Shown here piece by piece: positions 16,646 to 24,813 of a stretch of DNA of 64,000 bases. Position 1 is the stretch's first letter, and every line of letters starts with the position of its first letter. The stretch is taken from NCBI RefSeq assembly GCF_000246855.1, contig NC_016609.1:5716744-5780743 (forward strand), written 5' to 3'. The position numbers and the translations under genes were made by a program. Origin of the DNA: Niastella koreensis GR20-10 (GTDB taxonomy: Bacteria; Bacteroidota; Bacteroidia; Chitinophagales; Chitinophagaceae). Below the pieces are notes generated by a model that did not search any database, had not been told where the DNA came from, and saw only the letters and a list, made by a program, of their open reading frames with translations.

Positions 16646-17139
16646 ATGAAATGGGTGTATGTTAACCAGCCTTCTGTTTATATTAGAAAATATCAACTGA
16701 CAGAAGGCGACAATACAAAACTGGTAATAAAGTATAATCTGGACCAACAATCAGTACGTATTAGCAGCGAAGAGAACCACCGGCTTTTTTTATCGACAAA
16801 ACAGGATTATGGCACAACAGGACTATTCTGAAAAATGAATATGGCGTCGAGATCGGCAGACTGGCTATTGACAAGGTTCACGGTACCGGGATCATAGAAA
16901 TTGAAGGAAAAAAATACTACTACACGTTGCAGAACAATTCGCAACTGGTGGTATTTGAGCATACGGTAACCATGCCGTTGGCTGTATGTGACATGGTAGA
17001 AGCTCCTTCCTTTGCTTCACTGTCGGCCAACAAGTACAGCAACGAAGAATATGCCTGCTTTCTGCTGGGCGTTTGCTGGTACCTGTTTCCGCTTACTGCA
17101 GCTGAACAACCGGAATTTGCCGTAGCCAGCGTAGCGTAA
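16646..17139 (+). pseudogene. Hypothetical protein split by a one-base shift at a T7 run
   Basis: The frame from ATG 16646 (MKWVYVNQPSVYIRKYQL) runs into a seven-T tract at 16785-16791 and then ends at 16831. Adding one T would continue it as ...HRLFFIDKTGLWHNRTIL and on to a TAA at 17137-17139, giving 164 residues. The downstream part is clearly coding, with an even amino-acid mix and no stops for about 345 nt. The total length of 494 nt is one short of a multiple of three. The predicted product is beta-rich with no domain I recognise. The shift could be a real mutation, a slippage-controlled gene, or a homopolymer sequencing error. The 239 bp before it show nothing clear. Confidence 0.72.
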
Positions 17140-17168
17140 TAATTTGCAATCGCCTCCTTTACATTATA

Positions 17169-17207
17169 AGAGGATGCATCCTCCGCCTGGCGGATGCATC
17201 CTCTTTT
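17169..17207 (+). terminator. Rho-independent terminator after the split gene
   Basis: A 13-bp perfect inverted repeat (AGAGGATGCATCC at 17169-17181, complement at 17192-17204) is followed by TTTTT on the plus strand. It lies between convergent genes, 30 bp past the plus-strand stop and 34 bp from the stop of the pectate lyase. Confidence 0.88.
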
Positions 17208-17240
17208 TATTTGCATACCCCGCTAAAACCGGCTTATAGA

Positions 17241-19220
17241 TCAGTGTACGAACGTATTCTGCAGAACCGTTTTTGAATTGCCGTTATGTATGAATATAAA
17301 ATAAACACCTTTTTGTAAGCCGGTATAATCTACAGGTATATTATAGGTACCGGGCGCATAGGTTTTATTGGTCAGTGTTTTTATTAACCGCCCATCAGTT
17401 GCATACAGGTTCACTTTCACTTTTTCAATTGTAGTAACCCCAAAACGGAGTGTCGACAACCCGGTTGTTGGATTAGGCAGCACCATTGGTTTAACTTCAG
17501 CCGGGTTAACACCCGTAACAAGTGTTTCCATTCTTGCACCGGTAGCAGCGCTGCAGGAAGCCTCGGTTGGATTATTTCCGGAAATTTCTATCCAGTCGAT
17601 GTTGGCAAACTCCGCTGCAGTTGTTGTTTCCAGCCTGATCTTGTTTGCACCGGCCACTAATGTAACCGGAATTTGCGCAGTAGTGGTCCAGGTGCTCCAG
17701 GTGGCTGTTTTAGGGAAGGACACCGCCCCATTCACCAGTACCCCATTTACCAATACCCTTGCCGTTGTAGCGCTTTGTGAGCCGGCATTGGCATAACGCC
17801 AAACCAGGTTATACGTACCAGCCGCTCCGGCACTTACTGCCCAGGTAATTCCCTGTCCGCTCGAATTGCTCAGGTTTATATAATAACCGCCATCTGCCCC
17901 GGTATAAGTATTTTGCCTGGAACCATTGGCGCTGCAATAACCGGTACCTGTACCTGATTTATCATCGATGCGTAAAGTAGTGCCCGTGCCTCCGCCACCG
18001 CCAGTGGTGGTGAAGTTGGCAGTAACACTGGTGTTTGCATTCATGGTAACAGTGGTGGTAGTATTGGTACCACTTGCGCCATCGCTCCAACCGGTAAATG
18101 TATAACCCGATGCAGGCGTAGCAGTCAATGTAACAACGGTGCCCGGTGCATAAGTACTGGCGTTCGGGCTGCGGCTAACTGAACCACCCGCAGCGGGATT
18201 GGCCGATGTGGTTAACACAAAGGAACTGCTGGTGCCGCAACCACATTGGGTGGGCGAAGGCAACGTAGCCCCTGCCCCGCAGGTGGCGTTACTTACCAAA
18301 GCTTTTACATTGGCTGCCGGGGCTATATTCATGGAATAAGCAGGCGTAAAAGAAGTACCACTGCCAGCCGTGTTACCGGTGGTATTGTTATACACGTTAT
18401 TGCGGGAGGTTACCGCGGTGAAATTATTTTCGTACAGATCGATGGGTGTATTTACGCCATCAAAATAATTACTCTCTACCAGGATATCGGCTTCTATTCC
18501 GGCACGAACACAATAATTGTTTCCGGGGCTATCGAACAAATTATTCACTACATGCACCTGACCAAAACGTACGCGGGGCATGCGTTCAATCACTCCTGTG
18601 GTCCACCAGTTGTATACCATGGTTACTTTCAACCGGCCGCGGTCAGATGTTTTGCTGTCTGAGCTTCCTATTAAATTGCAAAACTGGTGATTCTGGGAAG
18701 CAGAAGTGTAATGGAATTTCGTCCAGGAAACGGTAATGTAACTGGCGCCATTGGAGATGTCTAAATTACCGTCCTGACCGTCATAAATATCGCAATGATC
18801 TATCCAGATATTGGTGGCAGCAGCATCCTGGATGGTGATGCAATCCACGCCATCCACATCCACCGAACCAGGCCCCTGTACGATCATATTTCTTATGATT
18901 ACATTGCTTGCCTTGATATCGAAACCACCATACAACTTAGCGCCGGGTAAACCAATGATGGTGGTATTGGCAGCTACTTTTACCCGGGTACTAACGCCAG
19001 CCCCCATGGTGCCGCTTACATAAATAACTCTTGAGCCTGATCCATTGGCCTGGGAAGTAAGATCACTGATATTGGATACAGTTACAGGTGTTGCATTACC
19101 ACCACCCGTTGTACCGCCGTTTTGTGTACACCAGCCTACAGGTGCGCATTGGTCCTGTGCATACGACAACGAAAAAAAAGTCATCAGCACGCACAGCAGG
19201 AAAAATATTCTGCTTTTCAT
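17241..19220 (-). CDS. Secreted pectate lyase (PL1 type) with repeat domain, carbohydrate-binding-like module and T9SS tail
   Basis: 659 residues. A signal peptide (ending LSYAQ) is followed by a parallel beta-helix lyase domain to about residue 320. It shows WIDHCDI, DGNLDI and ITVSWTKF (Ca2+ site strands) and the catalytic block ERMPRVRFGQVHVVNNLF, whose arginines abstract the proton in polygalacturonate beta-elimination. Next is a divergent InlB-type repeat (GGSVSRSPNASTYAPG to SVTANF). A beta-sandwich of CBM6/35 character follows (RIDDKSGTGTGYCSANGS to ANIDWIEISG). Last is a type IX secretion sorting domain (VLPNPTTGLSTLRF to the end). It should be released or attached at the cell surface to cut pectin. 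It is paired with a PL9-type lyase 77 bp upstream, and together they form a pectin-degrading unit without a SusCD pair here. Confidence 0.92.
   Translation of the reverse strand: MKSRIFFLLCVLMTFFSLSYAQDQCAPVGWCTQNGGTTGGGNATPVTVSNISDLTSQANGSGSRVIYVSGTMGAGVSTRVKVAANTTIIGLPGAKLYGGFDIKASNVIIRNMIVQGPGSVDVDGVDCITIQDAAATNIWIDHCDIYDGQDGNLDISNGASYITVSWTKFHYTSASQNHQFCNLIGSSDSKTSDRGRLKVTMVYNWWTTGVIERMPRVRFGQVHVVNNLFDSPGNNYCVRAGIEADILVESNYFDGVNTPIDLYENNFTAVTSRNNVYNNTTGNTAGSGTSFTPAYSMNIAPAANVKALVSNATCGAGATLPSPTQCGCGTSSSFVLTTSANPAAGGSVSRSPNASTYAPGTVVTLTATPASGYTFTGWSDGASGTNTTTTVTMNANTSVTANFTTTGGGGGTGTTLRIDDKSGTGTGYCSANGSRQNTYTGADGGYYINLSNSSGQGITWAVSAGAAGTYNLVWRYANAGSQSATTARVLVNGVLVNGAVSFPKTATWSTWTTTAQIPVTLVAGANKIRLETTTAAEFANIDWIEISGNNPTEASCSAATGARMETLVTGVNPAEVKPMVLPNPTTGLSTLRFGVTTIEKVKVNLYATDGRLIKTLTNKTYAPGTYNIPVDYTGLQKGVYFIFIHNGNSKTVLQNTFVH
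17529..18000 (-). repeat. Module shared with the neighbouring lyase gene (direct repeat of 19586-20045)
   Basis: The DNA for the carbohydrate-binding-like module is almost identical in the two adjacent lyase genes. Long stretches agree base for base (for example 17761-17820 against 19821-19880) and the differences are mostly third-position. The lyase domains and T9SS tails on either side are much less alike, so the similarity is limited to the module and the linked InlB-like repeat. Confidence 0.85.
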
Positions 19221-19252
19221 AATAGTTGTTTTTGATTAATGAGGAATAAGGA

Positions 19253-19287
19253 AGGGCCGCCTTCCGCCGTGGCGGAAAAACGGCCCT
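19253..19287 (-). terminator. Hairpin between the two lyase genes
   Basis: A two-tier inverted repeat has an outer arm AGGGCCG/CGGCCCT (19253-19259, 19281-19287) and an inner arm TTCCGCC/GGCGGAA (19262-19268, 19271-19277). It lies just beyond the stop codon of the upstream minus-strand lyase. There is no good T run, so it may act as a pause, processing or repeat element rather than a strong terminator. Confidence 0.55.
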
Positions 19288-19297
19288 GGTGGTTGTT

Positions 19298-21739
19298 TTA
19301 TCTGGTCAGGATATTTTGCAGTAGTTTTTGTTTACCATTAAGGTTTATTGATATAAAGTAAACGCCTTTCTGCAAGCCTTTATAGTCAACAGGAACGGCA
19401 TGAGTACCTGCTGCGAACGTTTGATTGGTCAGGATTGACACCAGCCTGCCATCTGATGCAAACAGGTTTATGATCACTTTCTGCTGACTGCCCAGCGTAA
19501 ACCGCACTGTTGACAACCCGGTTGTTGGGTTAGGCACAACAATGGGCGCTCCTTCTACCATGGTAGTGGTTTCGCTCTCTGTTGCCATTCTTGCACCGGT
19601 GGCAGCACTGCAGGAGGCTTCGGTTGGGTTATTCCCGGTAATTTCCATCCAGTCGATATTGGCAAATTCAGAAGAAGCAGTTGTTTCCAACCTTATCTTG
19701 TTTGCACCGGCAACCAGGGTAACCGGAATGGCAGCCGTGGTGGTCCAGGTGCTCCAGGTTGCTGTTTTAGGGAAGGACACCGCCCCATTTACCTGTACCC
19801 CATTTACCAATACCCTCGCCGTTGTAGCGCTTTGTGAGCCGGCATTGGCATAACGCCAAACCAGGTTATACGTACCAGCTGCTCCGGCGCTCACCGCCCA
19901 GGTAATACCCTGTCCGCTCGAATTGCTCAGGTTTATATAATAGCCGCCATCGGCCCCGGTGTACGTATTTTGCCTGGAACCATTGGCGCTGCAATAACCG
20001 GTACCCGTACCTGATTTATCATCGATGCGCAAGGTAGTGACCGTGCCACCACCGCTGGTAGTAAAGTTGGCAGTTACACTGGTGTTCCCATTCATCGTAA
20101 CTGTTGTAGTGGCGTTGGCACCACTGGCGCCGCCGCTCCAACTACTGAATACATAACCCGATGCCGGGGTAGCAGTTAATGTAACCACAGTACCGGCCGC
20201 ATAAGAAGTTGCATTCGGACTGAGGGTTATGCTGCCGCCTGCCGAAGGGCTCACTGTAGTAGTTAAGGCATACGTGGCGCCGGTGCTATTGGTGAAGTTG
20301 GCGGTAACCGTTTTAGCTGCGTTCATGGTTACAGTTACCGAAGCGGAAGAACCGGTAGCATCACCGCTCCAGCCGGTAAAGGTATAGCCACTGCTGGGAG
20401 TAGCCGTAAGCGTAACAACCGTACCGGATGCATAAGTAGTGGCGTTCGGACTGCGGTTAACTGTTCCACCGGCTGCAGGTGAGATATTGGTGGTAAGAGA
20501 ATAAGAGGTAGATGTATTGCCGGATTCAATAGCGCCCAGGTCTGGCGCGCTGCCGTTGTAGGTAATACCGGTAGAGGTAACACCCGCGTTTATAAGATCG
20601 CTGCCTGCCGCTAAATTTAAAAACCCGTTTGAGGTTGGGTTAGCAGCAGGACCAGGCGTTAAGGTTACAAAATCGGCTGCTGTTACGGTAAAACCACCCG
20701 CAGCTCCCTGAAATGAGTTTGGTGCTGTGGCCGTACCAATAATGCGATCATTTGAACCACTCTGGAACGACAGGTTATTTTTAAATACACTGGTGCCGCC
20801 ATCGAAATTGAAATTGCGTTCAGGGTTATTGTATGAAGTGCAATTGGTAACCTCAATGCTACCCAGGTTCCTGTTGTAAGTAAACCCGTGCTGACCATTG
20901 TTAAAAGCAGTACATCTTCTTACAATATGGTTCACTGAAATATCTTCGCCACCCAGTTTAAAACCATTCTTATCACCATTGCCCGATGTAGTGCCATCAG
21001 TAAGGATCCCATTGTCGTGAGAAATACAGCCGTCAAGCGTTACGGCGCCGATGGGCCCGGTATCAGGTTTTGTGTAAAGGTCCCAGCCATCGTCGATATT
21101 ATTATGTGAAACACAATTGCGAAAAACGTTTCCGGCGCCGCAGGTCAATTTGGCGGCAAAACCATCTGCATCTTCATTGTCCGGGTCCTTATTGTCGTAC
21201 GACTCACAATTAAGGATCAGGTTATTACTGGGCCATTGTGCAATGGTGGTATAATTGGTGTTATACCGGCTTAGCTGCAAACCCGTATCGGCATTCTTTC
21301 TGAAAATACAGCTTTCAATGGTGTTGTTATCACCAGAAAGCAGCATGCCATTGTCACCGGCGCTTTCGATGATCAGGCCTTTTAAATGCCAGTAGCTGCC
21401 ATCCAGGATAATTCCGCGGTTGGATGAGGAAACAGCCATTCCGGCAAAACTAATTACCGGTACTTCACTCCCATAAGCAAAAATGTTTTTAGGTGCAGAT
21501 ACAGTGCCGCTGTTCGATTCTGCAATCAATACGGTGGCGGTTAAATTATACGTACCACCCCGCATATAAATAGTGCTGCCTGCTATAACAGTAGCAATCG
21601 CATTAGCCAGGGTAGTTGGCGCTGAAATGGAAGTGCCCGGATTGGATGCACTTCCCGTAGGAGAAACGTACAGATCCTGGGCATGGGTACCCACATAAAC
21701 TAAGAATAAAGAAGATAATAGCAATAGCATTTTTTTCAT
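19298..21739 (-). CDS. Secreted pectate lyase (PL9 type) with two InlB-like repeats, binding module and T9SS tail
   Basis: 813 residues from the ATG at 21737-21739, which gives a proper signal peptide (MKKMLLLLSSLFLVYVGTHA). The parallel beta-helix (residues 20-400) carries the PL9 calcium and catalytic region: SYDNKDPDNEDADGFAAK and then NNIDDGWDLYTK. In family 9 the aspartates bind Ca2+ and a lysine acts as base. Two InlB-type repeats follow (each starting near S/PxAGGxxxxSPN), then the module shared with the gene at 17241-19220, then a T9SS sorting domain (VPNPTTGLSTVRF to LQNILTR). It should degrade polygalacturonate outside the cell. The start upstream of the signal peptide was rejected because it adds a non-secretory prefix. 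Confidence 0.92.
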   Translation of the reverse strand: MKKMLLLLSSLFLVYVGTHAQDLYVSPTGSASNPGTSISAPTTLANAIATVIAGSTIYMRGGTYNLTATVLIAESNSGTVSAPKNIFAYGSEVPVISFAGMAVSSSNRGIILDGSYWHLKGLIIESAGDNGMLLSGDNNTIESCIFRKNADTGLQLSRYNTNYTTIAQWPSNNLILNCESYDNKDPDNEDADGFAAKLTCGAGNVFRNCVSHNNIDDGWDLYTKPDTGPIGAVTLDGCISHDNGILTDGTTSGNGDKNGFKLGGEDISVNHIVRRCTAFNNGQHGFTYNRNLGSIEVTNCTSYNNPERNFNFDGGTSVFKNNLSFQSGSNDRIIGTATAPNSFQGAAGGFTVTAADFVTLTPGPAANPTSNGFLNLAAGSDLINAGVTSTGITYNGSAPDLGAIESGNTSTSYSLTTNISPAAGGTVNRSPNATTYASGTVVTLTATPSSGYTFTGWSGDATGSSASVTVTMNAAKTVTANFTNSTGATYALTTTVSPSAGGSITLSPNATSYAAGTVVTLTATPASGYVFSSWSGGASGANATTTVTMNGNTSVTANFTTSGGGTVTTLRIDDKSGTGTGYCSANGSRQNTYTGADGGYYINLSNSSGQGITWAVSAGAAGTYNLVWRYANAGSQSATTARVLVNGVQVNGAVSFPKTATWSTWTTTAAIPVTLVAGANKIRLETTASSEFANIDWMEITGNNPTEASCSAATGARMATESETTTMVEGAPIVVPNPTTGLSTVRFTLGSQQKVIINLFASDGRLVSILTNQTFAAGTHAVPVDYKGLQKGVYFISINLNGKQKLLQNILTR
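19586..20045 (-). repeat. Module shared with the neighbouring lyase gene (second copy)
   Basis: Partner of the segment at 17529-18000, in the same orientation and about 2.05 kb away. The near identity of the pair points to recent duplication or gene conversion. It could support a deletion fusing the two genes. Confidence 0.85.
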
Positions 21740-21773
21740 AAAACAAGCTTTAATTAAAGAATAAATATGCCGA

Positions 21774-21829
21774 ACGCTGAACACTAAACGCTCAACGCTG
21801 AAAGCCGAAGGCTGAAGGCTAAACGCAGC
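21774..21829. repeat. Heptad array, words ACGCTGA/AGGCTGA
   Basis: Eight contiguous 7-bp units in strict register, such as ACGCTGA (three near-copies), ACACTAA, AGGCTGA and AGGCTAA. They lie upstream of the PL9 gene, possibly within its promoter or leader. Confidence 0.85.
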
Positions 21830-21907
21830 TTTCCCCAGTGCCTTTTGCTATTAAGCATGAGGCATGCAGAAGACAAAACACTCAAAGCTAAATGCACCAT
21901 CCTGGGC

Positions 21908-21983
21908 GCATTACGCGTTAAGCATTACGCGTTAAGCGTTACGCATTAAACGTTACGCATTAAGCGTTGCGCGTTAAACATTA
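21908..21983. repeat. Heptad array, word GCRTTAM, ten units
   Basis: The cleanest array in the window. Ten contiguous 7-bp units read GCATTAC, GCGTTAA, GCGTTAC, ACGTTAC or GCGTTGC without a register break, followed by a partial unit. It has no coding potential and no stable hairpin. Confidence 0.9.
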
Positions 21984-22471
21984 TCTGGGTAATTGAAGAA
22001 AAAATCCGGGGAATGGGTAATTAATAACTATAGGAAAGTTAAAAAGAAGTGAATTATCACAAGGTGCTGTAAAGACATTTTTTTACGCAAACGTTCCCGG
22101 AAGCGTGTGCAATACAATTAACTATCGTTCAACCACAACCGTGAAAATACGGTCAGCAACCGGGTATAACGAAGAAGAATGTACTAAGTTCATTAATCAA
22201 ACTGTTGATACAGGCTGGCTTACCTGCAAAATATTTTTTAGCAAAAAGGGTTCGCCACCAATCGTAAAAACCCCATACGCTAAGGATTCCTTAACATCCA
22301 CATTTTCATACAACCCTTACCATTTCTTTTTGTTAATGTAAACGATTGCTATTCTATTGATAATGAGGCATTACTGCACCTCCTGGCACCGGTTTTAACT
22401 TTTGCCGATTTTATGGCACGCTTTTTCAAGTATGTATCCTGTCTTGATTGAATAACCTAAAATCGCAGATC
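21984..22471. other. A/T-rich spacer before the glycine-zipper lipoprotein gene
   Basis: About 490 bp. A GTG-initiated frame across 22105-22341 has no recognisable protein features and I do not call it. The plus-strand promoter of the gene at 22472 is probably near 22390-22440, where TTTTAACTTTTG resembles a -7 element with one extra base. Confidence 0.4.
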
Positions 22472-22924
22472 ATGAAACGGATATTATACACAACCACAGC
22501 AGTAGTAGTAAGCGCAGCTATGTTGATTTCGTCGTGTAAGAACAATGACAACAAGCTGGAATCAGGCAGTGTAACTGTTGCACCTGATACCATCTCCCAA
22601 AAGGAGTATAACGATTATAAAGCCTGGAAGGAACAACATAATGCCAAAGCAACTACCCCCCCTGCTCAAACTGTCGTAGTGCATAAACATTATACAACAG
22701 TCAACGAAACACAACCTGCAGCACAACCGGTCAAAAAGAAGAAAGGTTGGAGTAAAGCGGCCAAAGGAACAGTTATTGGCGCCGGGGTTGGTGCAGCAGC
22801 TGGTGCTATTATAGTTAAAAAGAACCGGGGATTAGGTGCAGCCGCCGGTGCGGTATTAGGTGGCGGCGCCGGTTATGGCGTGGGCCGTTCTATGGATAAA
22901 AAAGATGGAAGGGTAAGCCAATAG
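22472..22924 (+). CDS. Glycine-zipper lipoprotein
   Basis: 150 residues. A lipoprotein signal (MKRILYTTTAVVVSAAMLIS) is followed by lipobox SSC. A Thr/Pro/Gln-rich linker and a KKKKGWSKAAKG motif come next. Then two glycine-zipper segments (VIGAGVGAAAGAIIV and LGAAAGAVLGGGAGYG) of the YMGG/Gly-zipper class pack as paired membrane-associated helices. Such proteins are envelope components, and function is unknown. The ATG at 22472 is chosen because it begins a canonical signal. It stands alone and ends at a strong terminator. Confidence 0.78.
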   Translation: MKRILYTTTAVVVSAAMLISSCKNNDNKLESGSVTVAPDTISQKEYNDYKAWKEQHNAKATTPPAQTVVVHKHYTTVNETQPAAQPVKKKKGWSKAAKGTVIGAGVGAAAGAIIVKKNRGLGAAAGAVLGGGAGYGVGRSMDKKDGRVSQ

Positions 22925-22958
22925 GCAATTGACAAATAAGCAATTAACAATATAAAAC

Positions 22959-22990
22959 AAGGCCTCCCGAGTTTAATCGAGAGGCCTTTT
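22959..22990 (+). terminator. Bidirectional terminator between convergent genes
   Basis: AAGGCCTC at 22959-22966 pairs with GAGGCCTT at 22981-22988. A-rich sequence to the left and TTTT to the right let it serve both the plus-strand lipoprotein gene and the minus-strand receiver gene. A short heptad-like stretch (GCAATTG, AGCAATT) precedes it at 22923-22950. Confidence 0.8.
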
Positions 22991-23041
22991 GTTATTTGGT
23001 TTAATGGAATGTGCGTGTTTTTACCAAAAGCTCAACAAGTT

Positions 23042-23446
23042 TTAGGCCACTTGCACCTGCTTAATTACCGTCAGCAACATATTATTTAAATCCATAAAGG
23101 GTGCATCTTTCGCCACAAATCCGTCGGCCCCCAATTGAATCCCTTTATTGATATATATGCTGCTATCCTCCATGGAGAAGAAAATAATCTTCATAGCCGG
23201 CCAGTCTTTCTTTAAATGAACGGTGGTTTCCAACCCATTCATTACCGGCATATTAATATCCAGTACACATATATCAGGTGTATTGCTTTCGTGTAATTTA
23301 TCAAGGAACTCCTGCCCGTTTTCTGCCTCCATAACTACATTGTATCCCAATGACTTAAGGCGAAACTTTACGCTTTCACGAATCAGGGCGTTGTCGTCTA
23401 CTACGGCTATAGTGATAGGTTGTTCTTTTTTCATAGTTACTTCCAT
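23042..23446 (-). CDS. Stand-alone receiver-domain response regulator
   Basis: A 134-residue receiver domain only. The acidic pair D17-D18 (AVVDDNALIRES), phospho-acceptor D63 (ICVLDINMPVMNG), a switch Ser (FFSMED) and K113 (GADGFVAKDAPF) are all present, so it should be phosphorylated. The AKDAP segment is typical of NarL/FixJ-type receivers, but the usual C-terminal LuxR helix-turn-helix is absent. The frame ends cleanly 18 residues after the lysine. No histidine kinase is adjacent, so it may act as a diffusible CheY-like output or phosphate sink. ATG at 23446 or 23434. Confidence 0.88.
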   Translation of the reverse strand: MEVTMKKEQPITIAVVDDNALIRESVKFRLKSLGYNVVMEAENGQEFLDKLHESNTPDICVLDINMPVMNGLETTVHLKKDWPAMKIIFFSMEDSSIYINKGIQLGADGFVAKDAPFMDLNNMLLTVIKQVQVA

Positions 23447-23650
23447 TTTTCAAAAATTTCTGTATCGCAAATCGTTAAAGGTCTTTTAAGGGCTGCCCTA
23501 CACAAAAGGTGAGACATTCCCTTTATTACTAATACACCGGAGTGTCTGGAATGACAAAAGATTTTTCCAGAGAGATCAAAAATGAATAGTTTTCTGTTTT
23601 CCAATAAGTAATTGCACTTAAGATGAAGGCAATCAGGCGCATTTTTCGTT

Positions 23651-24808
23651 TTATGGCCGCACCCCGACGGCCCGGATAAGCGTTTTTTCGCCGAACCGCT
23701 TTTTTACACTATCGATCGCCTGATACAGTTTGATCATTTCCTGAGTATCTTCAAATAAGCTGATCTGGTAATTTCCCGGAATGAGGTGGGTAAACCGGAT
23801 ACCCAATAACCTGATGAGTAATCGCCGTTCGTACAACTTATTGAACAGCTCCCTGGCCGTTTGTAACAGCACATGGTCGGCATTGGTATAAGGAATGGTA
23901 ATTTGTTTGGTAAAGGTCTCAAAATTAGAATATCGCACTTTCACGGTCACACAGCCGGTCAGCTTGTTTTGTTGCCGTAACTGAAAAGCAATTTCTTCTG
24001 TCATGCGTACCAACTGGCTGTGCAGGAAATGGGTATCGATGGTGTCTGTTTGAAAGGTGCTTTCGGTAGAAATGGATTTCTGCTCATGATAGGGCACCAC
24101 CGGCGTTTCATCGATGCCGTTTGCCTTCCGCCACAGATCGATCCCCGGTTTTCCCAATAAATTCTCCATCATTTCTATAGGGATCTCACTTAACACTTTT
24201 ACCGTTTCAACACCCATCTTTAACAGCTTATAACCGGTTTCCTTCCCAACGCCCGGGATCTTTATAATGCTGAGGGGCGCCAAAAACGACTTTTCGTTCC
24301 CAAAGGGTATCTCCAGCTGTCCATTGGGTTTTACCTCATTGGTGGCCACCTTGCTGACGAGTTTATTGGAAGCCAGCCCCCAGGAAATGGGCAGGCCGCT
24401 TTGCTTATAGATCTTTTTCTTTAGCTGATCTGTGTACTGCAAACACCCAAAGAACTTATCCATGCCGGTAAGGTCGATATAGAACTCATCAATACTCGCT
24501 TTTTCAAAAACAGGAACCGTATCTTTTATCACATCGGTCACCAGGCGGGAATATTTGCTGTAGGCCTCTATATCGCTTCTTACAACAATGGCTTCCGGAC
24601 ATAACCTGCGGGCAGTTTTCATGGGCATGGCGCTGTGAATGCCAAACTTGCGGGCTTCATAGCTACAGGCAGCTACCACACCCCGGTCACTGCCTCCGCC
24701 TACCAGCAATGGTTTGCCACGAAACTTCGGATTTCGCAGGGTTTCTACTGATACAAAAAAAGCATCCAGGTCAAAATGTGCAATATGTCTGTCCTTCGAT
24801 AATAACAT
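23651..24808 (-). CDS. dinB: DNA polymerase IV (Y family)
   Basis: A 385-residue Y-family translesion polymerase. The palm catalytic acids are in HFDLDAFFVSVE (D13, D15) and ASIDEFYIDLTG (D107, E108). The steric-gate region is FFVSVE, the nucleotide-binding arginine motif is AACSYEARKFGIHSAMP, and the little-finger domain follows at the C terminus. It copies damaged templates with low fidelity. It starts 5 bp after the dnaE2-like gene, so the two are translationally coupled. No C-terminal beta-clamp motif of the usual QLxLF form is obvious, although QISLFED in the tail may serve. Confidence 0.94.
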   Translation of the reverse strand: MLLSKDRHIAHFDLDAFFVSVETLRNPKFRGKPLLVGGGSDRGVVAACSYEARKFGIHSAMPMKTARRLCPEAIVVRSDIEAYSKYSRLVTDVIKDTVPVFEKASIDEFYIDLTGMDKFFGCLQYTDQLKKKIYKQSGLPISWGLASNKLVSKVATNEVKPNGQLEIPFGNEKSFLAPLSIIKIPGVGKETGYKLLKMGVETVKVLSEIPIEMMENLLGKPGIDLWRKANGIDETPVVPYHEQKSISTESTFQTDTIDTHFLHSQLVRMTEEIAFQLRQQNKLTGCVTVKVRYSNFETFTKQITIPYTNADHVLLQTARELFNKLYERRLLIRLLGIRFTHLIPGNYQISLFEDTQEMIKLYQAIDSVKKRFGEKTLIRAVGVRP

Positions 24809-24813
24809 GGTTG

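Noticed and set aside
22105-22341. A 78-codon GTG-started open frame
   Set aside because: No family character, biased composition and no homologous features. It is probably a chance frame in A/T-rich DNA.
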